A program made the translations under genes and the position numbers. The notes below the pieces were generated by a model. It was not told the DNA's origin, did not search any database, and worked only from the letters and a program-made list of their open reading frames with translations. From assembly GCF_000208745.1 (NCBI RefSeq), contig NC_030850.1, positions 14,848,626-14,912,625 of the forward strand: a DNA stretch of 64,000 nt. The letters are read 5' to 3'. Source of the DNA: Theobroma cacao. Its lineage: Eukaryota > Streptophyta > Magnoliopsida > Malvales > Malvaceae. Position 1 is the stretch's first letter, and every line of letters begins with the position of its first letter. Shown in pieces: positions 1 to 12,257 of this stretch.

Positions 1-2
1 CA

Positions 3-628
3 ATTGAGCTGAAACGAGATGTTACCTTCTTGGAAGTGTTCAATTGTACTCATAAGCGCTCAGGGGGTCATGGTGATTTTATTGATAACAAGTCCAAGTC
101 TATGAGTGTAAGTAAAAATTCATTAATTTTGACTATTTCTTCTAAGTTGATGTTCTACTTCAATATTAATCATTAATGATGGTTTTTATGTAAGAAATGT
201 ATAATTCTGTACTATCGCAGAAGTATGGCGATGAGTCATCTTCTCAGCCAGAATTCGATCCACATGCTTGGACTGAAGCAATTGGAGGGAAGGAGACTAC
301 ACGCACTCACGTGTATGGGTTTGGCACTCATGTCCCTGCTACAGCTTTACTAACTGGAACACAATCCAATGTAGCAACATTTGAGTCTGCGTGTGGCCCT
401 ATCAACTTAAACTTTAACAGTCCCGTAAATGCATTGGAAGAAAAAGTGGAAAATCTTGCATTAAACTTGAATAAGATACGTGAGGAAATACGTGGAGAAA
501 TACATGAAGAAATGAGAAATGTGATGGCGGAAGGCATGAGTGAATTTATGACACGTATGGAAACCATGTTCATGAGTAATGTGCGTTCAACCCTTGGTGA
601 TGCGAGACTTTCAAGACTTGACAAGTAA
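3..628 (+). CDS. CACTA-associated plant transposase (Transposase_24-like), C-terminal exons
   Basis: Two exons are visible. The first (about 3-107) reads IELKRDVTFLEVFNCTHKRS and then GGHGDFIDNKSKSMS. It is followed by a donor (GTAAGT at 108, or GTGTAA at 106, which joins in frame better) and an intron to an acceptor near 194. The second exon gives MYNSVLSQKYGDESSSQPEF and later TEAIGGKETTRTHVYGFGTH, then a charged, probably coiled-coil tail (EEKVENLALNLNKIREEIRG onward), stopping at 628. The order THxxxxG-F-D, YN-LSQKYG, W-GG-RVYG-G is typical of the Ptta/En/Spm transposase family in plants. No internal stop is seen in these exons. The gene is cut by the window edge and the splice borders are approximate. 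Confidence 0.55.
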
Positions 629-889
629 GAAAAAAAATTCCCTCACATGATGTATAAGTTTCAGTGCAAACACTTGGATACTTTTTAAGGATGTTTTGTT
701 TAATATTCATATGTGTTAAACTATTTTATATATTGTGTGTTAAGGATAATTTCTAATTAGATGTTAGGACTTGAATCTCAATTTTGTAATGTGTTTTCCT
801 TTTATATATTCTACAGTTGAATGCGGAATTAAATTAGTATCAGAAACAAAAATGGTAATTTTTTCTGAAAATTTATTATAAAAATAATA

Positions 890-1352
890 GGTCAAAATAT
901 TTCCAACGAAAAATTTCGTTGGTAATATTTTTCCAATGGAAATTTCCATTGGAAATGCTAAATGTTTTTCCGTTGGAAATAGAATTTGCAACGAAAATTT
1001 TCGTTGGAAATAATTTTTCAATGGAAAAAATTTCAACAGATTTTTCCGTTGGAAATTTCCAACGGAATTTTCGTTGGAAATCCGTTGGAAATTTCCAACA
1101 GATTTCTAAAAAAAAAAAGGCAAAATTTCAAATTTCGAACGGATTTCCAACGAAATTTTTGTTGGAAATTTCCAATGGATTTCCAACGGATTTTTAACAG
1201 AAATTTCCGTTGAAAATTTCCAACGGAAAGTATTACCCACAAGGCTTGTACCGACGGAATTTCCAACGGACTTTTTCATTGGAAATCCGTTGGAAATAAA
1301 CATTTCCAACGAAAAAAGGCCTATTTCCAACAAAAATTTCCGTTGGAAATAG
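890..1352. repeat. Subterminal inverted-repeat block of the CACTA element
   Basis: About twenty copies of a short palindromic unit (TTTCCAACGGAAA / TTTCCGTTGGAAA with variants) are packed into about 460 bp in both orientations. This is the usual form of subterminal transposase-binding repeats in CACTA elements. The overlapping open frames rich in N-F-P-T-K-F are products of this repeat and not genes. Confidence 0.75.
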
Positions 1353-1372
1353 CCAAATTTTTTGTAGTGCAA

Positions 1373-2550
1373 GGATGCCCGAATAGGATACTGTTAGGTA
1401 TAACATGAAACATATAAAGGCAAATGAATGGTCGAAAGAAAATTCACCACTCTAAGTGATTAAGGAGATGTGTCTTGATCGATCTTGCCCTAAATTAGCT
1501 TAATGAAGTTTTTAGCCAAAGTAAGATGAATTTTGGAAAAGAAGTTTTCCATAATCCGTGTTAGCTAATTAATGGTTGCAAGAACTATCATGGAAAGATC
1601 AAGGAGTAGACATTGCACCATGCTCTTTGGATTTCTAAGACAATTAGTGAAGAGATTAAATGGCATTAAAAGACTGATCACTGAAAGGTTGAGTCAAACC
1701 ATCATGACTTTTCTAACATTTAGGTGGCCATGATGGATTGTTAGATTATGCTTTTAGTCTATGAACTTTTGATAGTTAATTTAATTAATGATAAATTCAA
1801 AGTAGTTTGAATTTATCTAATCTTAATTTTAACTTAAGGATTATATCTTAATTTCATTGTCAACATGTTGGAAGTTTAATGGGTCACACACCCAGAATGA
1901 ATATTGAAAATAAAATGGAAGAGGTGATTAAGTTAGACTCAATCAAATTAGAAGTTATAAGCTTATTAAGGACTTAATTAAATAATTTAATTAAGTTATT
2001 GGGTTAATTGATAGTTACATAAAAGCTATGTAATTAACCTAATTAGGGCTTAAATTAATCCAAGGTATAAATACCTTGCTATAGCCTCCCAACACAAGCA
2101 AGACTACACACTTACAAACACTCTTACCCTTGCTGCACCCCTTGTGAAGAGAAAAAAAAATTTTTCTCACTTTAGTGTGTTTGGCCCTAAGGCTGTTAGT
2201 GTGGGAATTTCAGTTTATGAAACTCATCTTTGCTAGCACATTACCACGGCATAGCACTCCCAATCCTTAGAGAAGGATTTTTAGGTTCATTTGTGTGGAT
2301 CACTATTAGGAGCTGCACAAAAACTCCTTGGACATCTTTGGTTTGCAACAATCGGGCTAAGGTGGTTGAGCCTTTTAAAGGGATGTTATGGTGGTTTCAA
2401 CTTCCATTTCTAATAAGGTAATATGATTTGATCATATAGTTATATCCTCATTTTGTTTGAGTGCTCAATTTGACAAGAAAGAGATCCCAGAAGGGTTAGG
2501 TGCATTTTGTTTGTTAATTTTCTTCCTCTGTGATTTTATTTGTATTTGAT
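1373..2550. other. AT-rich non-coding stretch, probably LTR-derived
   Basis: No gene is visible. The part from about 1980 to 2420 has an LTR-like look: a TATA-like TATAAATACC near 2066, then a pyrimidine/A-rich leader and a run of A and T near 2150. I found no matching second LTR in the window and cannot set the borders. Confidence 0.3.
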
Positions 2551-2552
2551 GC

Positions 2553-2785
2553 ATGACTAGCCTTCACCCAACATCTTCATTTTTGGCCATCAAGCAAAAG
2601 TTAGCTTTTGCTTCTATTTTTTCTTTCACATCATCCAAGTTAGAGGAATTGCTATTAGACCAAGTAGCTGCCACCATTACTTTCTTTTGCTTCTTGTTCT
2701 TATTTGAATGTTCCTCCTTAAGCAATGGGCAATCGAATTTGAAATGGTTTGGTTTTTAGCATTTATAACATACCATTTCTTCTCT
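2553..2785 (-). pseudogene. Copia-type gag zinc-knuckle fragment
   Basis: On the minus strand this reads EMVCYKC*KPNHFKFDCPLL, then KEEHSNKNKKQKKVMVAATW and later KANFCLMAKNEDVG. The CxxC-x4-H-x4-C zinc knuckle, the basic stretch, the ATW and the CLMA motif are those of UBN2-type Copia gag. One stop sits inside the knuckle, after CYKC. Only this short piece is left, and it points opposite to the Copia pol remnant at 3600-5215, so it comes from a different insertion. Confidence 0.65.
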
Positions 2786-3050
2786 TTTGTTGATTAAACT
2801 TTGCATTAACTAATTAAAATCTTTATATTTGTTACAGTGTGCATTCTAGTATTCCTTTAATTGATTAAAATCTTGTGTTAATCGATTAAAAGCTTTCTAC
2901 TTGTCTTAATGTCCCTTCCAGTGTTACTTTAATAGATTAAACCGTGAGTTAATTGATTAAAATCTTTCTGTGAAGTTTGAATCCTCTTTTTTCGACTTGT
3001 TTGATCAATCAAACTAAGATGTTAATCAACTAATCTTTATAAAATGTCTT
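2785..3050. repeat. Array of TTAATTGATTAAA-like palindromes
   Basis: At least six imperfect copies of a near-palindromic unit (TTAATTGATTAAAA, TTAATCGATTAAA, TTAATAGATTAAA and variants) are spaced roughly 50-70 bp apart. No coding frame runs through. It directly abuts the gag fragment and may be spacer of the same dead retroelement. Confidence 0.5.
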
Positions 3051-3173
3051 TTATCTTACTTGAATCACTTTCTTTGGACTTAAGACTTATCATGGGGAAT
3101 TTAAGATGTGAGATAACAATAATATACCAATTTTACCCCTGCACACTCAAATAACATAGTTAGACTTTAAAGA

Positions 3174-5215
3174 ATGAGAAATGTTTTGTTGTCATTAAAA
3201 ACATATGGAGTCAATAATTATTACATTGATATAAATTGTGATTTTAATCTTTTACCTTCTCTGGATGTTGAGAATAACACTTATTCTACTAATGTACCCA
3301 TTGATACCTCACCATTTATTCCAGTTGATTCTATTCATCCCTATAACTCTAAAACACAATCTGAAACACATACCCACTCTTTTGATAATCCTCTTTATCA
3401 AAATGCTTCGAATAACTTTGCTATTGATCTTTATGTCAATGAACAACATATCATAGTTACTCCATCCTTAGAATCTTTACTAATGTCTTCATCTAGTAGA
3501 AAAACATCAAAATAAAGAGTACTCCCAAATATTTTGAAGATTACCAACATAATTTACCTTCCTAATCCAATTTGATCACCAATCATTCAATTTAAAAAGT
3601 ACTTTCTTCTAGCCAATTTTCTTATCCTCATAAAGTTTTTACTACTTCTTTAAGCCAAATTCCGGAACCTAAAACCTATAAACAGGTAGTGAAGTATCCT
3701 TCGTGGCAAGCAACTATGACATTTGAAATTGAGGCTTTATAGAATAACAAGACTTGGTCTATGGTTTCTTTTCTTAGTGATGCACACACCATACGATGAA
3801 AATGGGTGTATAAGGTAAAATAGCAAGCTAATGGGAACATTGAACGATTTAAAGCTAGGCTAGTTGCTAAGGTCTACAATCAACAGGAAATATTTGATTA
3901 TCATGAGACTTTTAGCCTTATGGCTAAACATGCAACTGTGAGGGTATTTCTATCTCTAACAACAATTTATGGTTGGCATCTATCCCTATTGGACATAGAC
4001 AATGCTTTCCTTAATGAGGACTTAGAGGAAACAATGTACATGGATCTACCTAAGGGTTATCTGGTAAAGGGGTTTCCAAGATCATCACAGTTAATTTGCA
4101 AGCTTAGAAAATCATTATATGGGCTTAAACAAGCCTTCAGCTAGTGGAATTCTAAATTCACTACCACTCTCATAGTTTGGGTTTCAACAATCTAAGTCTG
4201 ACAATTCTCTATTTACAAAAATGATTGACAAAAGAGAGTTCATAGCTTTAATGATTTATGTTAATGATATAGTAATTGGCAACACTACAACGACAATAGC
4301 AAAGCATGTAAAACAATGTTTGAAATCAAAATTTAAGCTCAAAGACTTATGAGGGCTTAAATACTTCCTTGGTTTGGAGGTAGCAAGATCAAGAAAGGTA
4401 TTTTTCTTTGTAAAAGGAAATATGCTTTAGATTTTATCAATGACTATGGATTTTTAGGATGTAAACCTATTTCAACACCTATAGATTATAATCATAAGCT
4501 TGCAAAAGATAATTTTAATGAGAAAATTGTGAATCCTACTATATGTAGGCAACTAGTCAGGAGACTTTTATATTTAACTTTCACTAAACCGGACACAGCA
4601 TATGTTGCCTAATGCTTATCACAGTTTATGGAAAAACCTAGTGATAGTCATTTGCAAGTAAGTATTTGGAAAAAGCTCTAGGACAAGGTATATTACTAGC
4701 ATCTCATTCTAATTTTCATTAAGGTGTATACTGACAATGGTTGGACTGGTTGTCAAGACATCAAAAAGTCTATTATAAGTTTTGGTGTGTTCATAGGAGA
4801 TTCCCTTCTCAGTTGGAAATCCAAGAAACAATCTGTCATGGCAAGAAGTTCTACAGAAGCTTAATATAAAGCCATGGCTGTGACCTCTTGTGAAACTGTA
4901 TGGATTTTATCTTTACTTGTTGATTTTGGTGTTACACATAAAAAACTTCGATAATTTCTACATGCGATAATCAATCTACTTTACATATATGCAAAAATCT
5001 TGTTTTTCATGAAAGAACTAAACATACAAAAATAGATTGTCACTTTATTAGAGATAAAGTGCTAGAAGGAATCATCACTCTACAATATGTTTCCACAAAG
5101 AATCAACTAGCAAACATGTTCACAAAAGCATTGCAACCGGCACAGTTCTACCATTTGATGGGCAAGATGAGCATTATGGACATTCATGCTTCTCTCGAGG
5201 ACGAGTGTGAAGAAT
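3174..5215 (+). pseudogene. Copia retrotransposon pol remnant (reverse transcriptase and RNase H)
   Basis: The decayed pol reads in pieces through several stops and frame changes. A spacer after integrase (3174-3515) is followed by the RT start (about 3650: PEPKTYKQVVKYPSWQATM) and then RFKARLVAK, FDYHETFSLMAKHATVRVFL, YGWHLSLLDIDNAFLNEDLE and SLYGLKQAFS. Next come FIALMIYVNDIVIG at about 4240-4280 and the RNase H part (about 4720-5130: TDNGWTGCQD, KSKKQSVMARSSTEA*YKAM, KHTKIDCHFIRDKVLEG, NQLANMFTKAL). The catalytic YVDD is YVND here, and in-frame stops occur in both domains, so it cannot make a working enzyme. Order and motifs are diagnostic for Ty1/Copia. Confidence 0.9.
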
Positions 5216-5408
5216 GAAAGTCATAGAAGATGGGTAAACTTGTAAATATCTACAAAGGTCAAAAATTATTATTGTAATTAATATAAACCCTAATTTAATA
5301 TTTGTATCTATAAATACCACATTGTATAAGAAGCTCAGCCGTGTATTCAACTATTCAAATAAAACAAAGTAATTCCAAATTCCTTGCTCTCTTGAATCTG
5401 CATCTTCA
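5206..5408 (+). repeat. Copia 3' LTR (remnant)
   Basis: Right after the pol tail, a degenerate polypurine-like CTCGAGGACGAG leads into TGTGAAGAATG, a usual LTR start. A TATA-like TATAAATACC lies near 5310 and the sequence ends around TCTTCA (5408). The borders are inferred from TG...CA. I found no intact 5' partner. Confidence 0.5.
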
Positions 5409-8330
5409 CTCCCATTTCCTATGGTTTTTCATCTTTAAAACTTTCAGAGGAAGAATGTGCACTAGTAGATTGTATGATTGAAGTAGTTTAGAGGGTGCCA
5501 CTAGCATTACTAGTAGAAGGTTAGTGACAATGATGGAGCAAAAATTATCTGGTTGGACTTGTTGAACAACATACTCATAGAAAAACAAAGATGTTTAAAC
5601 AATATTCTATTATTGATGACCTGTTGAGCAATCTACTAATATTTACTTGAGACGGATAACATAAGCTAGTTGGAGATACAACTTTGATCTTTGGTTTTCA
5701 TGTAATAACTGCATTTAAGAATTAACCTTAATTATCTTTGCAGCAATGATAGATGGTTGAAAAAAATTATTTTGTTAGGAGAACCCTTTCACAAGGTGGG
5801 TTCAAAACAAGCCTGTGCCTTTGTTTGCGAATTTAGCACATAAGTTTGAAGGGTTTTGGACTAATTGCCAAGCAGAAATTCAAGAAAATGGGTTTATTGA
5901 TGATTCAAGAGTTAACAATGAGTAGGACAAGATATTATACATCGTGGAATGACTAATTATGTTTTTAACTTTGTCATGCTTTATTTGTTTTATTTTAAAT
6001 AGATTTATTATCTAGGAGTAAATTGGTTATATTTAATTATTGACAACTTGTGTTTAACATTTTATATGTATGGTTTTATAATAAGTACTTATTTTGATAG
6101 GTCAGAAGTTGATAGTCATTTTGCTTTCCTAGATAATTAAATAAGACCAACAGATAACTGGTAATATATGTAATTTCCCATACTATCTCTTATAAAATTT
6201 CTAATTAATTTTAAACAGTTAAAAATGTTAAGACCCTTAATTAAAAAAGCAAAAAACAAAGAACAAAGATGATATCTATAAAGCTACGAGATAATTTATA
6301 TGATGATCATAGTAGAATGAATTAGGAAGAATCTGCCAATCATGTCCTTAAACACTCCTTTTACAACTATATCAAATACAATTTACAATTTGTATCCTTT
6401 TGACTCCATGATAAGTATATTTATTTATTATTCAAAAAGTTAAATTCAAATTTCAGTTTTTGTAAATACAAAAAATAACAATTTACTCACGATAATAATT
6501 AAAAGCGTTTAAAAATATTTCCTGATTATATGATACCATTTTGTACTTTAGATCCACTCCAAATACAGGTATTGATCAATACATTGAACAACAACATGAA
6601 AATATAGACATCAAATTGAAAGATAAAAGTAAAATGTTTAATAGTTAGTAAAGATGTCAACTTTACCAACATTACTATTACTTATATGGTCACATAAAAT
6701 AGTTCAATTGTACCTATATGCATTTTTTTTTACTCTTCATTTATGTCATAGCAATATTTCAAACTAATACATGTCCTGGTTGGTCTGAAGAAGTAGGAGG
6801 TTCTATCTAAGATTAGAAAAGACTTGACTTATTAAATTAACTTCCTAATTATAACACTCAAAATTAAAATTAATCAAATTCAAAAATAACTACCCAAATT
6901 AAATTTATAGCATCACTAGCTACTAAGCTATTAAGCAATATAATATTTTCTCTTGAATCCAAAAGCCAAGAAGCTCACTTAGAAATAGTAGTTACATAGT
7001 CCTAGTAGTAGAGGTGGTAATTGGGTGAGTTGGATTGGGTCATTTGGGATTGGATCATATAAAAAATTAAGTTATTTTGAATTTGAGTTATTTTAAATTT
7101 AAAACTTTTTAGATATTGATCATCTTAGACTCGAATTATTTTAAATTCTATTCATTCAAATTTAACGTGCGTGATATTTGATTTTAAGTTATTTTATATT
7201 TAAATTATTTTATGTTCGAATTAGGGGAATTCAGAGAGTTGATTTTTTCTAATTAAATCAGATTGGATTGAATCCAAATTCAAATTAAGGAATTGAGAAA
7301 TAAATTTTTCAAATTGGGATCAATTTTATGATCTCCACATAATAGGTTATGATCAAGAAATCATTTTGGCTTTTGGCCTTTTTATAGCATCAAGATGAGG
7401 AAGCTTGACTAAAAGTTTAGTCAAGAGTGATTAATCTTTTCAGCTATCAATTTCTTATTTTTATATAGTCATTCTAACATGTCAAGGGATTAGAAAGAAC
7501 TAAGATTTGGGTAAAGTTTAAGAAAGAGCTAAGGTTTGGGTAAACTTTTAGGTTTAAGTTGTAATGAAAATCGTTGAAACTCTATGCACGACATAATTAG
7601 TCAGATTTCATAGTCCTTTGTGGATTACTCTTTTTAGGTTGCTAATTGACTCATGTGATTCTAGGCCCTCAAGCCATTTTCATATGCTTTTTAAGACTAT
7701 ATTAGATAAAACCAATGAAAAATTCTTATAGTAACAAAGAATAACTTAACCCAAAATAATAAAGAGAATAAATTATTCAAAAAAAGAATATTTTAGCCAA
7801 AATTTGACCATTCAAATCTAATCTGACATGATAATAAAAAATTATCGTTAAGATTAAATTAAATTACAATCAATATCATTTTTTATATAAATTTAGATTT
7901 TAATTTTTTTCTACTAGCGAACATGTGTATATCATGTATTTATTAAAAAAAGATCAAGTTATTTTGGTGTAAATTAATAAACTTTCCATTTTCATAGCTT
8001 TTTATGGGAACAATAGTTTAAAAAATAACTGTTAAATATAACAATATCTTAATATTTATAATAATGCATATAAATTTTTAAATCAATTTGATATTAGTAT
8101 CACCCTCAGAATATCTTATATATATTTAATGGTTAAAATTTTTATTATAAAAATAACTATATTTTTTAATTAATTTAAAATTTTATATTTATGGACCATA
8201 TATATAAAGAATATAAAATCTAATGATTTAACTGATAAAAAGAAAAATTATATAAAAATAAGCAAAATGTAAAACTCAACAAATTTTATATCCCTCGTTT
8301 TATTTATTTATTTACTAATAAAAGTTTTTT
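5409..8330. other. AT-rich intergenic DNA, no gene seen
   Basis: Long A/T runs and stops occur in all frames. No protein family, RNA gene or clear repeat end was recognised. Parts of 5409-5950 may be decayed transposon sequence, but I could not match them. Confidence 0.4.
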
Positions 8331-8338
8331 TTAACTTT

Positions 8339-8870
8339 TTGCAGTTTTCAGATGCGGAACATCAGATTCTAACCAGCTTTGGTTGTTGGAGCTACCGGCA
8401 CCAAGCTTACGCCAGGACCGCAAATGACAATCTCGTAATCCAAGCCACTTGGGGGCATTTTAGTGAACTTATCCCTACTTTCAAGGAAGAAACAAAAGAA
8501 TTTTGTCCTTCACCTCACCCCACGTAAAGGACAACTTGTTCAGAGGCCCACGCCCACCGCCTCTCGCGTGTCCCTCACATCCACATTGATCATCGACTCC
8601 GAAAGTGACCTTCCTAACCTCCCTTTGCGCACTTCACGCGCTGTTAAGCTACAGTGAGTGACAATCTGGTACGGTTGTGCCAAGCGATCTCATTTGGTCT
8701 TGTACTTGTGTGTTTTTCGGTCTTTCTAATCTTATCAAGATATTGTAGCGTACGAAACAAGTGTCAAGATTTGGACCGTTTGATCTTCCAGGCATATCTT
8801 CAAACCAAACAAAGAGGCGGCTTTCGACACGTACCTGGGATCATCAATTACCCCGAAGTCCTTTTAACCC
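8339..8870. promoter_or_regulatory. GC-richer island, candidate promoter or first exon of the MIR535 transcript
   Basis: Composition changes sharply from the very AT-rich DNA on the left to a stretch with CCACGCCCACCGCCTCTCG and many CG dinucleotides. The short frames inside it resemble no protein. It is the only such island upstream of the miR535 hairpin on the same side, so I infer a promoter or leader exon. The strand and the start site cannot be read directly. Confidence 0.3.
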
Positions 8871-10616
8871 TTATTAATTATCTGCAATTAATCCTTTTTA
8901 TGTTTTTGTTCGTTTATTTATTTTTTGCTATGCTTTTCTTTCTTGCTATGGGAAACTGATGGAATTCTCCATTGTATTTCCAACTACCATTTATTAATCT
9001 TCAATTTTTTGCTTTTTATTTTCTTGTTTGAGTAAACAGTCTCTTTCTTTTCAATCTTTTCTTTACTCCAAAAGTTTGTTTTGACTCTGCAGCAGTGCAA
9101 GTGGGTGCTTTGTGCTTCATTTTTGGAGTTTCTTTGTACTTTAATATGAATATATTTTTTTTAATGTTTTTACTGGTTGAAGAATTGGGTCTGGATCTGG
9201 GACTTCAGTTTCATGGTTGTTCTTCATCAAAGTTTTTTCAACTTAGTTTCGTGCTCTTTTCGGTTTTGACTTTTTCAGTGAATTTTAAGGTTAGGGTTGG
9301 TTATGCTTGCAAAATTTACTATATTTAAGTCTTTTTACTTTTAATTCTTCTACTAACACTTTGTTTTTTCTTTGGCTTTCAGTGAGAAAACTGAGTTATG
9401 TTTCTTCAAGAAATTTCGGTACTGTTTAATTTTGGACTTTGTCTTGGTCTTATTGCTGAGAAATATGGAGAAAACAAAGGCTAGAAAATTTTGGTTTATT
9501 TTTTATGTTGTTTAGTCGAGACAACCTGACTTCCTTTACCTTTCATATCTCTTCTGTTTAAGCTTTTTGCAAATTCAGCTGTTTATTATGGTTTCCAAAT
9601 CCAGTAAATGTTTCTTAGTGGCTTTTGATTTTATTTCTTTCATATAAAAAATTTGCAAAGCTTAAGATGTTTGATAAGTTCTTAAAACCTTAGAAATTCT
9701 TTTAGCTTAAGCCTTTGTAATATGCATGATTGCATATAGAAGTTCCCCCTTTTCCAGCTTGTCCAGCTAGAGAGAGTCCAGAATCTGTGGTGAGTTTTTG
9801 GTGAATAACAAGCTCCATTTAGAATGAAAAATAGAGATATGGGATTGTAAAGGTTTTCTGGATTTTTTTTTGGTGTACTTGTCATCTGGATCAAAGTTGT
9901 TTATCTAGCATTGCATGTGATATTACTTCTTTTCGGTATGAATGCTTACAAAATTATGTTTTGTGGACGTATACTATCTTGTCATGAATTCTAAGCAGTT
10001 CACTTGATGTTTTGACTTTTACTTCTCCTTGTATGTTTTTTAGTATCCGAGTTCAATTCTTGTCTGTTGAAAGGTAATTCCATCTCCTTCGTTCATGTTT
10101 GAAAGAAACCCATATTTCTGTGAGTAATACTATATAGATCCCTTTGTGTTTTTGGTGCTATTCATGGCGATCTGAATATTGTTTTGCTTGGACTGTCCGT
10201 GTCATAAATGATGATGTTTATGAAATGTAAGATATTGGTGGCTTTGAAGAAACGTTGTTAGATGTCACTATGTGCATAAAGATTTTGTGCATAGAGTATA
10301 ATAAGTAGCTATGAATGGTTTCTGCTGGAGTTGCATGATTCTTTTTCTGACATTTTTTATCTTTAATTTTTCAGGATTGTTAGAACTATGAGTTTTGGAT
10401 GCAATTCTACTGCTTTAGGGTCAATGGAAACTGAATTTATGGAGTTCAATGACATTTATATTATTTTGAGATTGAAAACAGCTTGGTACTTTCTCAATTG
10501 TAAGCAAGCCACTGTACTTAAAGCATCTTTTCTGTTAACTAATGCTTCTCTGCAATATATTCTTACTATTTCCCAATTCTCTTTGCAGATTTTACTTTGA
10601 GATTTGACACATTATC

Positions 10617-10701
10617 AATTGACAACGAGAGAGAGCACGCTCGTTGGCATTCTTGCAAGGACATGGATGTGTACAAGCGTGCTCTCTATCGTTGTCATAT
10701 G
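10617..10701 (+). ncRNA. MIR535: miR535 precursor hairpin
   Basis: The 5' arm at 10620-10640 reads TGACAACGAG...GAGAGCACGC, which is the mature miR535 sequence as I know it. The 3' arm (10677-10697, GCGTGCTCTC...TCGTTGTCA) is its reverse complement with one mismatch in 21, so the two arms form a nearly perfect stem. The loop is about 36 bases. The flanks (TATCA on the left, TGATA on the right) add a few lower-stem pairs, as plant pri-miRNAs require for dicing. miR535 belongs to the miR156/miR529 superfamily and is known to target SPL (SBP-box) transcripts in land plants. The primary transcript borders are not visible. The hairpin follows a possible 3' splice site (TTTGCAG near 10588), so it may sit in an exon of a spliced transcript. 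Confidence 0.93.
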
Positions 10702-10771
10702 ATATGTACAAAGCTGTCTTTTCTCAATTTCTTAGTCTGTTGCTGCAATGGCTAGCAGGTGATTCTGTTCA

Positions 10772-10931
10772 GCTGGAATTTCAATTTTGCTGCAAACTTT
10801 TTCAATGAAATATAGATAATAAGATGGTTGTTATTATCATGTTATACATTTGGCTGGAATTTCAATTTTGCTGCAATGTTTTTGATGAAACATGAATAAT
10901 AAGTCAGTTGTTATTATCATGTTATACATGT
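10772..10931. repeat. 81-bp tandem duplication just 3' of the miR535 hairpin
   Basis: Two copies begin with GCTGGAATTTCAATTTTGCT (10772 and 10853) and both end near TTATCATGTTATACAT. They differ at about a dozen positions. The duplication starts about 70 bp past the miRNA hairpin. Confidence 0.8.
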
Positions 10932-12257
10932 GTGTGTTGTTTAAATTTACTTATATTTCTTTCTAATCATTTATCAAAAGATTAGTATAGTAATTTTCTG
11001 TGTGATCATTCATTCAATGCTTCAGGTACTTCTATGTTTTTTTTTAATCTAATCATTGATTAATGCCTGTTATAATTGTAAACTTGAATAAATATTTATA
11101 ATTCCTTCTTCTTTATTGGAGAGTCTGCAACGATTTGCTTCACAAGATGCATCAGTTGCCATCTATCAAATGGTTTTTTTCTGACTTGTGCCTTAAGGGC
11201 ACAGGTTAAGTTAATTCTTTCAGAAATATTGTTGCTTTCCATTGCATTGAAATTTAATATAAGACAAGCCTTAAAATTTTTGTTTAGTAGGTGTCTTAAC
11301 CCAGTCACAGGTTAGAAAAACCCCTTGAAAATGTATTGTTGTCTATTTCCTTGTTACCACTAGATCGTCTCGCAACACAGACTGCTAAGACTGGGACATT
11401 GCTAATGATATATGTGTGAAAATAAATCTTATCAGTTTATGATAACATAATTAAGCACCGAAGATCATTTTTCAAATTCAATTTTAAGTGCGTTAGAAAC
11501 TCGCACTTAATATTCTCCAATAAAGTATTCTAGTAAGCTAATCTTATTTTTATTTATCTGCTGAGCAATTCTGATACACTAAAGCAACTATAATCATAAC
11601 TGCCACTATTATTGCACCACCAACAATACTTGCTTCACCACTATCCTTGGTATTAAACAAAGTGCAACCACTGTTACTTCAATTTTTAACGATTCCACTA
11701 CTATTGCATCTATGGTGACAACTATTATAACCATTGGGTGTTCAATGTAAATATTGAAGCTGTATATGGTATGTGATTCGTAGATATTTGATACCTAGGA
11801 GTAGCAAGTGCCTCATTTGGCTTTGATATGTTGTTTGGTATCAACATAAAATGTTATTGATAATTTAGTATTTTGTAATTTTTTTAGTTAAATAAGGGTA
11901 TTTTTGACCAAAGATTTTACCTCATCTCTGCAAACTGGTTATGAGATATCAATCTTCTTAAGTTACATTCTCTTATTTTAGTTAAACAAAGTATTTAAGA
12001 TTGCCATCAAGATAAAAGGTGCCCTTTCAAGATTACTAATAATCCTCCAAAATTTCTCAAACCAATGCACCTTTGGGTTATCATAGTCATTACCATCAAC
12101 ATAACCACTTGTGCCATCATCAACACAATTGTTATTCCAACTATTTCAACAATTTCAGATTGATATCATGACCATGAAAGTCATCATAGATATCATATCC
12201 TTTTCCAATTTTATTTTCCTTTACACCTTGTTTTTCCTTCCTTCTTTTCCTAAGAAT

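Larger units (their letters stand above)
1..1369 (+). mobile_element. CACTA (En/Spm) transposon, 3' part
   Basis: This is the 3' portion of a CACTA DNA transposon; its 5' end lies outside the window. Three things support the call. Transposase-like exons lie at about 3-628. A subterminal block at about 900-1350 is packed with both orientations of TTTCCGTTGGAAA-like units. The block ends in CCAAATTTTTTGTAGTG (1353-1369), which is the reverse complement of a CACTACAAAAAATTTGG terminus, the classic CACTA inverted terminal repeat. A 3-bp target duplication would be CAA at 1370-1372, but the left copy is not in the window. Confidence 0.8.

Noticed and set aside
919..1372. Overlapping open frames on both strands (75-92 codons)
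   Set aside because: They are translations of the short inverted repeats of the CACTA end and look like repeated FPTKF/NFRWK words.
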